64,000 nucleotides of DNA from Rhodovulum strictum (GCF_009649175.1 NZ_WJPO01000001.1:186001-250000), one strand, 5' to 3'; shown: positions 26,186 to 34,962, counted from the first letter of the stretch. Notes: generated by a model not told the origin, from the sequence alone. Made by a program: numbers and translations.

Positions 26186-26941
26186 TCAGTGGATCAGCGA
26201 ACCGCCGTTCACGTCAACCTCGGTGCCGGTGCAATAGGCCGAAAGATCCGAGGCCAGGAACAGCGCACAGCCCGCAACGTCCCGTGCCTCGCCCGCGCGT
26301 CCCATCGGGATGCCGGCCAGCACCTGTTCGCGCATCTCTGGGGTCAGCTTGCCCTGGGTGATGTCGGTTGCGATGAAGCCCGGGCAGATCGCGTTCGAGC
26401 GGACGCCATCTGGCGCCAGTTCCCGCGCCATCGCCTTGGTCAGCCCCAGAACGCCTGCCTTGGCCGCGGAATAATGCGGGCCGCCGAAGATGCCGCCGCC
26501 GCGCTGCGCCGAGACCGAGGACAGGTTGACGATCGAGCCCGATTTCTGCGCCCGCATCGTGGGGATCACGGCCTGACTCATGTAGAGCGTGCCGCGCAGG
26601 CTGACATCGGTCACCGCCTCGTAATTCTCGGGCCGGATGTCCATCAGCTTCAGCGGCTGGGTGATGCCCGCATTGTTCACGAGGATGTCGATCCGGCCAA
26701 AGGCCGCCAGCGCGGCCTGCGCTGCCGTCTCACACGACGCCTTGTCGGTGACATTGCCCGCCAGCCCGATATGGCCCTCGCCGGGCAGGTCGGCCGCTGC
26801 GGCCTGTGCCTGCGCCGCGTCCAGATCGACGATGGCAACGCGGCAGCCATGTTCGGCGAACAGAAGCGCCGTGGCCTTGCCCAGCCCGCGCGGGCTGGCG
26901 GCGCCGGTGATGATCGCGGTCTTGCCGTCGAGAAGTCCCAT
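26186..26941 (-). CDS. Classical SDR oxidoreductase (FabG-like polyol/ketose dehydrogenase)
   Basis: 251 residues. It has the NAD(P)-binding TGAASPRGLGKATA, NNAG, catalytic Ser in VNLSSVSAQ and the complete YSAAK pair, then CPGFIATD and VDVNGGSLIH at the C-terminus. The acidic residue after strand two (VAIVDLD) favours NAD over NADP. Position between a split transketolase and a TRAP carrier suggests it oxidises an imported polyol, or reduces a ketose, before the transketolase step. This is inference from context. There is a 44-base gap to the upstream transketolase subunit. Confidence 0.9.
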   Translation of the reverse strand: MGLLDGKTAIITGAASPRGLGKATALLFAEHGCRVAIVDLDAAQAQAAAADLPGEGHIGLAGNVTDKASCETAAQAALAAFGRIDILVNNAGITQPLKLMDIRPENYEAVTDVSLRGTLYMSQAVIPTMRAQKSGSIVNLSSVSAQRGGGIFGGPHYSAAKAGVLGLTKAMARELAPDGVRSNAICPGFIATDITQGKLTPEMREQVLAGIPMGRAGEARDVAGCALFLASDLSAYCTGTEVDVNGGSLIH

Positions 26942-26985
26942 GGACCCCGTTCCTCCGTTTTCTTGCAGTTGTGTGCGGGCAGGCG

Positions 26986-28017
26986 TCAGAGCCAGCCCTT
27001 GATCCGTTCGGCGACCCTGGCGGCCGTCAGCCCGTACATCTCGTGCAGCGTGGGCAGCGCCCCCGCCTCGAGAAATTCGTCCGGCAGCCCGATCATGCGG
27101 AACCGCGTCGCGGCACCAGCCAGCATCAGCTCGCGCGCCACCGCCTCGCCCAGCCCGCCATTGACGGTGTGGTTTTCCGCGGTGACGACCAGACGGCCGT
27201 TCCTGCGCGCCTCGGTCACGATGGTCTGCACATCGAGCGGCTTGATCGTGGGCACATGCAGCACGCCCACATCCACCTGATCGGCCGCCAGCATCTCGGC
27301 GGCATCGAGCGCGCGCATGGTCATGATGCCCGACGATATCACCAGCGCATCGCGCCCCTCGCGGATCATCTGTGCCTTGCCCAGCCTGAAGCGGTAGTCG
27401 GGCTTGTGCCGGGTCAGCACCGTGGGCACCTTGCCGCGCAACAGCCGCGCATAGACCGGCCCCTCGTGGCGCAGCATCTCGGGCACCATTCCGGCCACAT
27501 CATCGGCATCGCAGGGGTCGATGATGACCATGTTCGGCAGGCCGCGGAAGATCGCCAGATCCTCGGTCGCCTGATGGCTGGGGCCATAGCCCGTGGTCAG
27601 GCCGGGCAGGGCGCAGACGATCTTGACCGGCAGGTTTTCCTCGGCGATGGCCATTGCGATGAAGTCATAGGCCCGGCGCGCGGCAAAGACCGCATAGGTC
27701 GTGGCGACGGGGATGAAACCCTCGCGCGCGAGCCCCGAAGCCGCCGACATCAAAAGCTGCTCGGCCATGCCCATCTGGTAGAACCGGTCCGGCATCGCGT
27801 TCGCGAACACATGCAGGTCGGTATATTTCGACAGATCCGCCGACAGCCCGACGATGCGCGCATCCTTCTTAGCGGCCTCGACCAGGGCATGCCCGAAGGG
27901 GGCGGCGACCGTCTCATACCCCTCGGCCGCCAGCGAGGCGATCATCGCCGAGGTCGCGACCCGGGCCGCGGGTGCCTTGCGGGGTTCGTATTTGCGGGCC
28001 ATCGAGGCAAGGGTCAT
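26986..28017 (-). CDS. Split transketolase, C-terminal (pyrimidine-binding) subunit
   Basis: 343 residues. It corresponds to the pyrimidine-binding and C-terminal domains of transketolase: MGMAEQLLMSAASGLAREGF (glutamate that activates thiamine diphosphate), AYDFIAMAIAEENLPVKIVC, GPSHQATEDLAIFRG and the C-terminal GLPDEFLEAG. The N-terminal ~25 residues are an extra basic segment. ATG at 28017 overlaps the stop of the N-terminal subunit by 4 bases (ATGA), so the two halves are made together and should assemble as a heteromer. Split transketolases occur in dedicated sugar routes such as apulose-4-phosphate or sulfo-sugar cleavage. The acceptor and donor here are unknown. Confidence 0.9.
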   Translation of the reverse strand: MTLASMARKYEPRKAPAARVATSAMIASLAAEGYETVAAPFGHALVEAAKKDARIVGLSADLSKYTDLHVFANAMPDRFYQMGMAEQLLMSAASGLAREGFIPVATTYAVFAARRAYDFIAMAIAEENLPVKIVCALPGLTTGYGPSHQATEDLAIFRGLPNMVIIDPCDADDVAGMVPEMLRHEGPVYARLLRGKVPTVLTRHKPDYRFRLGKAQMIREGRDALVISSGIMTMRALDAAEMLAADQVDVGVLHVPTIKPLDVQTIVTEARRNGRLVVTAENHTVNGGLGEAVARELMLAGAATRFRMIGLPDEFLEAGALPTLHEMYGLTAARVAERIKGWL

Positions 28018-28868
28018 TGCGGTTTTCCTTCGTCCAGCTTCGCCAGCGCCTTGGCCCATTCGTCGGGTTCGACGCGGACGAAATGGGTGATCTCGCGCGC
28101 CTCCAGGAAATCGACGCCCTTGCACATGCGGGTGTTGCAGATAATGACGCGCGGCTTCGGATCCGTCAGCGCGCGTGCGGTGTCGAAGGCCGCGACCAGG
28201 GCCGCCAGATCGTTGCCGTCGACCTCTTGCGCATGCCAGCCGAAGGCCGCCCATTTCGGCGCCTCGGGGCCCCGGGCCAGCATCTCGCGGCTTGGACCGT
28301 CGGCCTGCTGGTTGTTGAAATCGACGATGCAGATCAGGTTGTCGAGCTGCCATTGATTGGCGGACATCACCGCCTCCCAGGTCGAGCCTTCGCCCAGTTC
28401 GCCATCCGACATCAGGTTGTAGACGAAGGCGGGGTTGCCCTTGCGTTTCAGCCCCAGCGCCGCGCCGACCGCGATGCCCAGCCCGTGACCCAGCGAGCCG
28501 CCCGTGATTTCCATCCCCGGCGTGTAGGAGGCCATGCCCGACATCGGCATCCGGCTGTCATCCATGCCATAGGTTTCCAGCTCGTCCTCGGGCAGGATGC
28601 CGGCCTCCATCAGCGCGGCGTAAAGCGCGATGGCGTAATGCCCGATCGACAGGTAGAAGCGGTCGCGCCCTTCCCATTCGGGGTCTTCGGCGCGGTAATC
28701 CATCGCGTGGAACCAGGCGGTCGCCAGCACATCGGCAACACCCAGCGCCTGGCCGACATAGCCCTGGCCCTGCACCTCGCCCATCAGCAGGGCCTTGCGG
28801 CGGATGTTCCAGGCGCGCAGTTCCAGCGACATGTTGGCCAGCACGCTCGGGCGGGGCGATGCGTTCAT
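28014..28868 (-). CDS. Split transketolase, N-terminal (thiamine-diphosphate-binding) subunit
   Basis: 284 residues. It binds the diphosphate of thiamine diphosphate: GHYAIALYAAL, GGSLGHGLGIAVGAALGLK and NLMSDGELGEGSTWEAVMSA (GDG-like metal motif), followed by the N of VDFNNQQADG. It is the first gene of the minus-strand operon that continues with the C-terminal subunit, an SDR and TRAP transporter 2. The ATG is preceded by GGGAGGACATC at good spacing. The operon promoter should lie in the 185-base gap to the divergent full-length transketolase. Confidence 0.92.
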   Translation of the reverse strand: MNASPRPSVLANMSLELRAWNIRRKALLMGEVQGQGYVGQALGVADVLATAWFHAMDYRAEDPEWEGRDRFYLSIGHYAIALYAALMEAGILPEDELETYGMDDSRMPMSGMASYTPGMEITGGSLGHGLGIAVGAALGLKRKGNPAFVYNLMSDGELGEGSTWEAVMSANQWQLDNLICIVDFNNQQADGPSREMLARGPEAPKWAAFGWHAQEVDGNDLAALVAAFDTARALTDPKPRVIICNTRMCKGVDFLEAREITHFVRVEPDEWAKALAKLDEGKPQ

Positions 28869-29053
28869 GATGTCCTCCCGGGGTCGTCGGATCGACCGTT
28901 GTCCAGTCTGATAACAGCCGTTCCGGCGGCCGAACTGTTCGAAAATCGCAAAACCTTGTTAGAATAACTTAACATCAATCGACACCGATCTGCGCTAGAC
29001 GCAGGCAGGCCATCGCGCGTGACGCGCGGGACTGGCGAACGCAGGAGATGCAG
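28869..29053. promoter_or_regulatory. Divergent promoter region between the two transketolase operons
   Basis: 185 bases separate the split transketolase (minus) from the full-length one (plus). The middle (about 28940-28985, AAAATCGCAAAACCTTGTTAG then AATAACTTAACATCAATC) is strikingly A/T-rich for this genome and is the likely shared regulatory core. The TTGTTAGAATAACTTAAC part has a weak dyad. A LysR or other regulator could bind here. Confidence 0.5.
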
Positions 29054-31081
29054 ATGTTCGGCTCGATCCCCGCCCACATGATCCCTGACACCGAGTTGCC
29101 GATCCCTGCGAACGGGCCCGGCGCCGATGTGCAGGCCATGGCCGATGCGATCCGCTTTCTCGCGCTCGACAGCATCCTGAATGCGGGCGAGGGGCATCAG
29201 GGCGTGCCGCTTGGCATGGCCGAGATCGCCGCGACGCTTTATGCCCGCCATCTCAAGGCCAACCCCAAGGATCCGCTCTGGCCCGACCGCGACCGGGTGG
29301 TGCTGTCGAACGGGCATGGCTCGATGCTGCTTTACGCGCTGCTGCATCTTGCGGGCTATGACCATGTCACGGTCGATGCGCTGAAATCCTTTCGCAAGCT
29401 CTATTCGGTCTGCGCCGGTCATCCCGAGATCGAGCAGGAGGCGGGCATCGAGATCACCACCGGCCTTCTGGGGCAGGGGATTGCCTGCGCGGTGGGCATG
29501 GCGGTGGCCGAGCAGCGGCTGGCCGCCGAATTCGGTGCCGGGCTGGTCGATCACCGGACCTGGGCCTTTGTCGGCGACGGCTGCCTGCAAGAGGGGATCG
29601 GGCAAGAGGCGATCTCGCTTGCCGGGCATCTGCGGCTGGGCAAGCTGACCTTCCTGTGGGACGACAACCACATCACCGACGATGGCGATACCGCCCTGTC
29701 GATCAGCGAGGATGTGCCCGAACGGTTCCGCGCGGCGGGCTGGCATGTGCAGGCGGTGGACGGGCATGACATTGGCGCCATCGACGTGGCGATGCGCATG
29801 GCGATGCTCGATCCCCGCCCCTCGATCATAGCGTGCCGGACCGTGATCGCGCGCGGCATCCCGCGGCTTCAGGGCAAGCGCGGCGGCCATTCCGCGCCGC
29901 TTGTCCCCGGCGATGCCGACGAGGCGCGCGTGGCGCGCGGTTGGCACCATCCGCCCTTCGAGGTGCCCGCCGCCGTTCGGGCCGACTGGGCGCGGGCGAT
30001 GACGCGGGGCGCGGCGGCACAGGCGGCCTGGACCGAGCGGCTTGCCACGCATCCGCAGGCGGCGGCGTTCCGCCGCTGGAAGGCGGGCGCGCTGCCCGAG
30101 GATTGGGACGGGATCGTGGCGCGACTGACGCGGGAGGTCGCGACGGCCGAACCGCACCCCACCATCGCCGCGTCGGGCGAGATCTGCGACGCGCTGGCCG
30201 GGCATCTGCCCGAGACTCTGGTGCTCTGCGCCGATCTCGAGGCGCCGACCGATCACAAGCGCAGCCGGGCGGCCTTTACCTCGGCCGAGCGCGCGGGCAG
30301 CTATGTCCATTGCGGCGTGCGCGAGCATCTGATGGGCGCGATGGCGGACGGGATCGCGGCGCATGGCGGGCTGCGCCCGATCAATGTCACCTATCTTGCC
30401 TTTGCCGATTACGAACGCCCGGCGATGCGCATGGCCGCGCTGATGGGCCTGCCCGCGCTGTTCGTCTTCAGCCATGACAGCATCGGGGTGGGCTCGAACG
30501 GGCCCACGCATCAGCCGGTGGAGATCCTCGCCAGCTTCCGCGCCATGCCGAACATGCGCGTGTTCCGCCCCGCCGATGCCGTCGAGACCGCCGAGGCCTG
30601 GGCCATCGCGCTGGAAACCCGCGACGGTCCCAGCCTGCTGGCGCTGTCGAAGCAACCCGCCGAGCAGGTGCGCAGCCCCGGCGCCGCCAACCTGACCCGG
30701 CGCGGCGCCTATGTCCTGTCCGAGCCGGGCTGCCGGCGCGATCTGACCCTGATCGCCACCGGCACCGAGGTCGGGCTGGCGATGCGGGCGCAACGGGCGC
30801 TGGCCGGACAGGGGATCGGCGCGGCCGTCGTCTCGATGCCCTGCTGGGAGCTGTTCGAGGCGCAGGAGCCAGAATATCGCGAAGCGGTTCTGGGCACGGC
30901 GCCGCGAATCGCGATCGAGGCCGCGCTGTCCTTCGGGTGGGACCGCTGGCTGCGCCCGGCCGACCGCTTCATCGGCATGCAGGGCTTTGGCGCCTCGGCG
31001 CGGGCCGACGTGCTTTACGACCATTTCGGCCTGACCGAAGCCAGCATCGTCGCAACCGCGCACGGTCTTCTGGGCCGCTGA
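29054..31081 (+). CDS. Full-length transketolase, divergent paralogue
   Basis: 675 residues, single-chain transketolase. It keeps the metal motif FVGDGCLQEGIGQEA, the catalytic Glu in VREHLMGAMADGI and HDSIGVGSNGPTHQPVE. The normally strict SGHPG near the N-terminus is EGHQG here. The loop that usually reads KxGTHxxHGAPLG is QGKRGGHSAPLVPG, and the region around the usual SADLxxSN substrate arginine is also changed. This suggests a shifted substrate rather than the housekeeping pentose-phosphate enzyme. The ATG at 29054 is preferred over 29048 because GGAG would touch the earlier codon but lies 6 bases from the later one. It is divergent from the split transketolase. Confidence 0.88.
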   Translation: MFGSIPAHMIPDTELPIPANGPGADVQAMADAIRFLALDSILNAGEGHQGVPLGMAEIAATLYARHLKANPKDPLWPDRDRVVLSNGHGSMLLYALLHLAGYDHVTVDALKSFRKLYSVCAGHPEIEQEAGIEITTGLLGQGIACAVGMAVAEQRLAAEFGAGLVDHRTWAFVGDGCLQEGIGQEAISLAGHLRLGKLTFLWDDNHITDDGDTALSISEDVPERFRAAGWHVQAVDGHDIGAIDVAMRMAMLDPRPSIIACRTVIARGIPRLQGKRGGHSAPLVPGDADEARVARGWHHPPFEVPAAVRADWARAMTRGAAAQAAWTERLATHPQAAAFRRWKAGALPEDWDGIVARLTREVATAEPHPTIAASGEICDALAGHLPETLVLCADLEAPTDHKRSRAAFTSAERAGSYVHCGVREHLMGAMADGIAAHGGLRPINVTYLAFADYERPAMRMAALMGLPALFVFSHDSIGVGSNGPTHQPVEILASFRAMPNMRVFRPADAVETAEAWAIALETRDGPSLLALSKQPAEQVRSPGAANLTRRGAYVLSEPGCRRDLTLIATGTEVGLAMRAQRALAGQGIGAAVVSMPCWELFEAQEPEYREAVLGTAPRIAIEAALSFGWDRWLRPADRFIGMQGFGASARADVLYDHFGLTEASIVATAHGLLGR

Positions 31082-31169
31082 ACCGGGCTGACCGATGCTG
31101 CGTTGACCAGCAAGGCGGTGGCGGTCAAGGTGGCGGACAAGAATCGTCCAGCCGCCCGGGAGAAGCGCC

Positions 31170-32069
31170 TTGAGCCTGATCGCGCCGCAATGCGGCACAG
31201 TTCTGGCGGGCCTTGTGGGCCGCGGTATCTCGCGCTCGCGCACGCCCGCGATGCACATGGCCGAGGCGCGGGCGCAGGGTCTGGCGGGCGAGTACCGGTT
31301 GCTTGACACCGACATGCCCGGCTGGCGCGGCATGGACCTGGCCGCAATCCTGAGCGCCGCCGAGGCCGGGGGCTTTGACGGGCTGAACGTCACCTATCCG
31401 TTCAAGGTCGAGATCGTGGCCCTGCTGGACGCGCTGTCGGACAACGCGGCCGCGGTGGGGGCGGTCAATACCGTGGTGCTGCGCGGCGGGCGGCGGGTCG
31501 GGCACAACACCGATCTTTGGGGCTTTGCCGAGGGGTTTCGCCGGGGCCTGCCCGATGCGTGCCGGGCGCATGTGCTGCTGGTGGGCGCCGGGGGCGCGGG
31601 CGCCGCGGTGGCCCATGCGCTGGCCGATTGCGGCGTGGCGCGGCTGTCGATCCATGACAGCGAGGGCGCGCGCGCCGCAGCGCTGGCCGACCGGCTGCGG
31701 CAGACGCGCCCGGGCCTTGTCGCGGCCGCGGTGGATGACATTGCCGCGCTGTTCGCCGCCGACCGCCCCGACGGGCTGGTGAACGCCACGCCCATGGGCA
31801 TGGCCGCGCTGCCCGGCATGGCGGTTCCCGCCGATCTGCTGGACCCCGCGCTCTGGGTGGCGGACATCGTCTATGTGCCGCTTGAAACCGCGCTGTTGCG
31901 CGCGGCGCGGGCGCGGGGCTGCCGGGTGCTTGACGGCTCGGGCATGGCGGTGTTCCAGGCGGTGCGCGCGTTTGAACTGTTCACCGGGCGGCCCGCCGAT
32001 CCGGCGCGGATGCGCGCCACCTTCGAAACCTTCGACACCGACACCCCGCGCCCTGAGCCGGGGCATTGA
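31170..32069 (+). CDS. Quinate/shikimate dehydrogenase-like protein (AroE family), TTG start
   Basis: 299 residues. The N-terminal substrate domain has GLVGRGISRSRTPAMH and DGLNVTYPFK (catalytic lysine) plus GAVNTVVLRGGRRVGHNTD. The Rossmann part has LLVGAGGAGAAVAHAL and NATPMGM. The start must be the TTG at 31170, with GGGAGAAG 5 bases upstream, because the conserved N-terminal strand begins only 13 codons later. Normal AroE has S-x-S near GxSISxSxSP; here the motif is SRSRTP, suggesting altered specificity (quinate- or hydroxyshikimate-type). It lies 88 bases after the transketolase and 24 bases before TRAP transporter 3, so it probably acts on the imported compound. Confidence 0.87.
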   Translation: MSLIAPQCGTVLAGLVGRGISRSRTPAMHMAEARAQGLAGEYRLLDTDMPGWRGMDLAAILSAAEAGGFDGLNVTYPFKVEIVALLDALSDNAAAVGAVNTVVLRGGRRVGHNTDLWGFAEGFRRGLPDACRAHVLLVGAGGAGAAVAHALADCGVARLSIHDSEGARAAALADRLRQTRPGLVAAAVDDIAALFAADRPDGLVNATPMGMAALPGMAVPADLLDPALWVADIVYVPLETALLRAARARGCRVLDGSGMAVFQAVRAFELFTGRPADPARMRATFETFDTDTPRPEPGH

Positions 32070-32093
32070 AGACGCAACAGGGAGGACCACGAC

Positions 32094-33101
32094 ATGCGTT
32101 TCCAACCGAAGCTGATCGCCGCCGCCGCGGCCCTTGCGCTTGGCTTGGGGTCTGCCGCCAGCGCCCAGACGATGCGCATCGCCCATGTCGATCCGGATGA
32201 CTGGACCGGCTCGAAGAAGGGTGCCGCGGCGCATGTCTTCAAGAACATCGTCGAGGGCGAAACCGGGCTCAAGGTCGAGATCTTTCCCGCCGGGGCGCTG
32301 GGCAACGAGGATGATCTGGTCGGCCAGGCGCAGGAGGGGCTGACCCAGGTCGTGCTGGTCTCGGGCGCGATGTCCAAGATCTGTCCGCCCGCCGCGGTGC
32401 TGGACATCCCCTATTCCTTTGCCTCGGCCACCATCGCCTGGGACGTTCTGGATGGCCCCTTCGGCGATGCGCTGGCCGAGGACTGCCTTGCGCGCACCGG
32501 GCTCAGGACGCTGGCCTATGGCGAGACCGGCTTTCGCAACTTCACCAACAGCAAGCGCGAAATCCGCAGCCCCGAGGACATGGCCGGGCTGAAATTCCGC
32601 GTCCAGCCGGTCCCGCTTTACATCGAACTGGTCAAGGGCCTGGGCGGCGAGCCCACGCCCATCGCCTGGACCGAACTGCCCAACGCGCTGTCCACCGGCG
32701 TTGTCGACGGGCAGGAAAACCCGGTTGGCGTGATCTACAACAACGGCCTGCACAAGTTGCAGAAATTCATGACGCTGGACGGCCATGTCTATGCCGCCGA
32801 TTTCATCCTGATCAACGAGGACTTCTTTCAGGCGCTTTCGCCCTCGGACCGCGAAGTTGTGCGCCGGGCTGGCCGGGTGGCGGGCACGATGGGCCGGGCG
32901 ATCCAGCAATGGACCAGCGCCGATGGCGTGACCAGGGTACAGGCCGAGGGCATGCAGGTCTATGCCCCCACCGCCGCGGAATTGCAGGCTTTCGCCGAAA
33001 GGGCGCAGCCCGCGGTGGTGGACTATCTGCGCGGCGAACTGGGCGCGGATGCCGTCTGGATCGACCGCCTGCAAGAGGCCGTTGCCGCGGCTGCGCAATA
33101 G
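32094..33101 (+). CDS. dctP: TRAP transporter 3, periplasmic solute-binding protein (DctP)
   Basis: 335 residues. It has a signal peptide (MRFQPKLIAAAAALALGLGS, cleavage after ASA-QT) and DctP patterns such as KVEIFPAGALGNEDDLVGQA, DMAGLKFRVQPVPLYIELVK, STGVVDGQENPVGVIYNNGL and FMTLDGHVYAAD. GGGAGG lies 9 bases before the ATG. Two cysteines (SKICPP and EDCLAR) may form a disulfide. The preceding shikimate-dehydrogenase-like gene hints at a cyclic hydroxy-acid ligand, which is inference. Confidence 0.93.
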   Translation: MRFQPKLIAAAAALALGLGSAASAQTMRIAHVDPDDWTGSKKGAAAHVFKNIVEGETGLKVEIFPAGALGNEDDLVGQAQEGLTQVVLVSGAMSKICPPAAVLDIPYSFASATIAWDVLDGPFGDALAEDCLARTGLRTLAYGETGFRNFTNSKREIRSPEDMAGLKFRVQPVPLYIELVKGLGGEPTPIAWTELPNALSTGVVDGQENPVGVIYNNGLHKLQKFMTLDGHVYAADFILINEDFFQALSPSDREVVRRAGRVAGTMGRAIQQWTSADGVTRVQAEGMQVYAPTAAELQAFAERAQPAVVDYLRGELGADAVWIDRLQEAVAAAAQ

Positions 33102-33114
33102 ACACAGGCTGGGC

Positions 33115-33137
33115 GGGCCGGTCCGCGGGGCCGGCCC
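33115..33137 (+). promoter_or_regulatory. Intercistronic stem-loop between dctP and dctQ
   Basis: A perfect 7-bp GC stem (GGGCCGG / CCGGCCC) with a 9-base loop begins 13 bases after the dctP stop. There is no T-run. This is the usual place for a 3'-protecting hairpin that keeps the binding-protein mRNA more abundant than the permease part. Confidence 0.5.
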
Positions 33138-33158
33138 GAACCGGGGAGAGTGCGCGCC

Positions 33159-33686
33159 GTGACCAGGATTTCCGACATCTTCCGCCGCCTGTTCGGGCTG
33201 GCCGCGGGCCTGTCGCTTGCGCTGGTCTTCCTGATCGTGTTCGTCAACGCCCTGCGCCGCTACCTGTTTGGCGCGTCGGTGCCCTGGGGCGAGGAATTGC
33301 CGGTCTATCTGACGATCTACGGCACGATGTCCGGGCTGGCGCTGGCCTACATGAATGACAGCCATATCCGCTTCACCATCCTTCTGGACGGCTTGTCGAT
33401 GCGGCTGCGCGAGCGGATTCTGGCGGCGGGCGACGTGCTGGCCATCGCGGTCGGGCTGACGCTGGCGCGGGCGGGCCATCTGTTCGCCGAGCGGCGCGGC
33501 GGCATCGACGCCTCGGGCCTCGTGCGGGTATCGCGCGATCTGGCCGAGGCGACCGGGATCGAGGCGCTGGCCGCGCTGGGCCGGATGGGCAGCTGGCAAT
33601 ACGCGATCGCCTTTGGCGGGGCTGCGCTGGCTTTGGCCGCGCTCTTGCGGCTGGCCGAGCGGCTGGCGCGATTGCGGGCGGTCTAG
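33159..33686 (+). CDS. dctQ: TRAP transporter 3, small membrane subunit (DctQ), GTG start
   Basis: 175 residues with four hydrophobic segments (about 11-31, 48-66, 84-103 and 146-167). The first loop NALRRYLFGASVPWGEEL is the DctQ hallmark. The GTG at 33159 is chosen because GGGGAGAG ends 8 bases before it; an earlier in-frame GTG at 33150 overlaps that Shine-Dalgarno. The stop TAG is 1 base before the dctM ATG. Confidence 0.9.
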   Translation: MTRISDIFRRLFGLAAGLSLALVFLIVFVNALRRYLFGASVPWGEELPVYLTIYGTMSGLALAYMNDSHIRFTILLDGLSMRLRERILAAGDVLAIAVGLTLARAGHLFAERRGGIDASGLVRVSRDLAEATGIEALAALGRMGSWQYAIAFGGAALALAALLRLAERLARLRAV

Positions 33687-33687
33687 C

Positions 33688-34962
33688 ATGGTCTATGCCG
33701 TCCTCCTTGCCGCCCTTCTTGCGGGTGTGCCCATCGCCATCGCCATCATCGCGGCGCTTCTGGTCTTCATGGCGCTGGGCGATCCGCCCTATTCGATCGG
33801 CCTTGTCGCGGCCGAGATGTTCCGTGGGCTGAATTCCTATCCGCTGCTGGCGATCCCGCTTTTCGTGCTGGCGGGCGAGGTGATGAACGAAAGCGGCATC
33901 ACGCGGCACATCATCGGCTTTGCCAATGTCTTCGTCGGGCGGCTGCGGGCGGGGCTGGCGCTGGTCAATATCTGGGCCTCGGTGATCTTCGCCGGGCTGT
34001 CGGGTTCGGCGGTGGCGGATACCTCGGCCATCGGGCGGGTCTTCATCCCCGAGATGGAGCGGCAGGGCTATGACCGCGCCTATGCTGCCGCGCTGACCGC
34101 CGCCTCGTCGGTGATCGGCCCGATCATCCCGCCCTCGATCCCGGTCATCATCTATGCCCTGATCGTCTCGGGCGTGTCGGTCCCGGCGCTGTTTCTGGCC
34201 GGGATCGTGCCGGGGCTGGTGCTGGCGCTGGGGCTATCGGTCTATGTGATGCTGACGGTGCGCGAGCGGCGGGTCAACGGCGCGGCCGACAGCCCCCGCC
34301 GCCCGGACCGCGAGGCGCTGCTGGCGGGCATCCTGCCGGTTCTGATGCCGGTCTTCGTGGTCGGCTCGATCCTGATGGGCGTCGTCACCCCGACCGAGGC
34401 GGCCAGCTTTGCCGTGGCCTATGCGCTGTTTCTGGGCATCGTGGTCTACCGCACCATCCCGCTTTCGGCGCTGCCGCGCATCTTTCGCGACGCGATGCTG
34501 TCGAGCGCGGCGATCCTGGCGATCATCGCGGCGGTGGCGGCGGCGAACTGGGTGCTGACCTATAACCGCGTGCCCAACATGCTGACCGACTGGGTGCTGG
34601 CCAATGTCGGCGGCCAGACCGCGTTTCTGATTGCGGTGATCCTGCTGTTCCTGTTCGTCGGCCTCTTTCTCGAAGGGATCGCGGCGATGCTGGTGCTGGT
34701 GCCGATCCTGCACCCGATCGCCGTCAGCCTGGGGATCGACCCGGTGCATTTCGGCATCATCGTCATCTTCAACCTGATGATCGGGCTGATCACCCCGCCG
34801 CTGGGGCTTTGCCTGTTCGTGGCCGAGTCGGTGGCCGGGGTGGGCATGCTGCGCCTTGTCCGCGCGATCCTGCCCTTCTTTCTGGTCGAGGTTCTGGTGC
34901 TGCTACTCATCGCCTTCCTTCCGCCTCTGGTAACCTGGCTGCCGCGGGCGCTGGGCTTCTGA
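33688..34962 (+). CDS. dctM: TRAP transporter 3, large permease subunit (DctM)
   Basis: 424 residues, multi-helix DctM with YPLLAIPLFVLAGEVMNESG, GLSGSAVADTSAIGRVFIPE, GPIIPPSIPVIIYALIVSG and LITPPLGLCLFVAESVAG. The ATG at 33688 immediately follows the dctQ stop, so it relies on coupling. It completes the dctPQM operon that follows the aroE-like gene. Transport is expected to be sodium-dependent import across the inner membrane. Confidence 0.94.
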   Translation: MVYAVLLAALLAGVPIAIAIIAALLVFMALGDPPYSIGLVAAEMFRGLNSYPLLAIPLFVLAGEVMNESGITRHIIGFANVFVGRLRAGLALVNIWASVIFAGLSGSAVADTSAIGRVFIPEMERQGYDRAYAAALTAASSVIGPIIPPSIPVIIYALIVSGVSVPALFLAGIVPGLVLALGLSVYVMLTVRERRVNGAADSPRRPDREALLAGILPVLMPVFVVGSILMGVVTPTEAASFAVAYALFLGIVVYRTIPLSALPRIFRDAMLSSAAILAIIAAVAAANWVLTYNRVPNMLTDWVLANVGGQTAFLIAVILLFLFVGLFLEGIAAMLVLVPILHPIAVSLGIDPVHFGIIVIFNLMIGLITPPLGLCLFVAESVAGVGMLRLVRAILPFFLVEVLVLLLIAFLPPLVTWLPRALGF

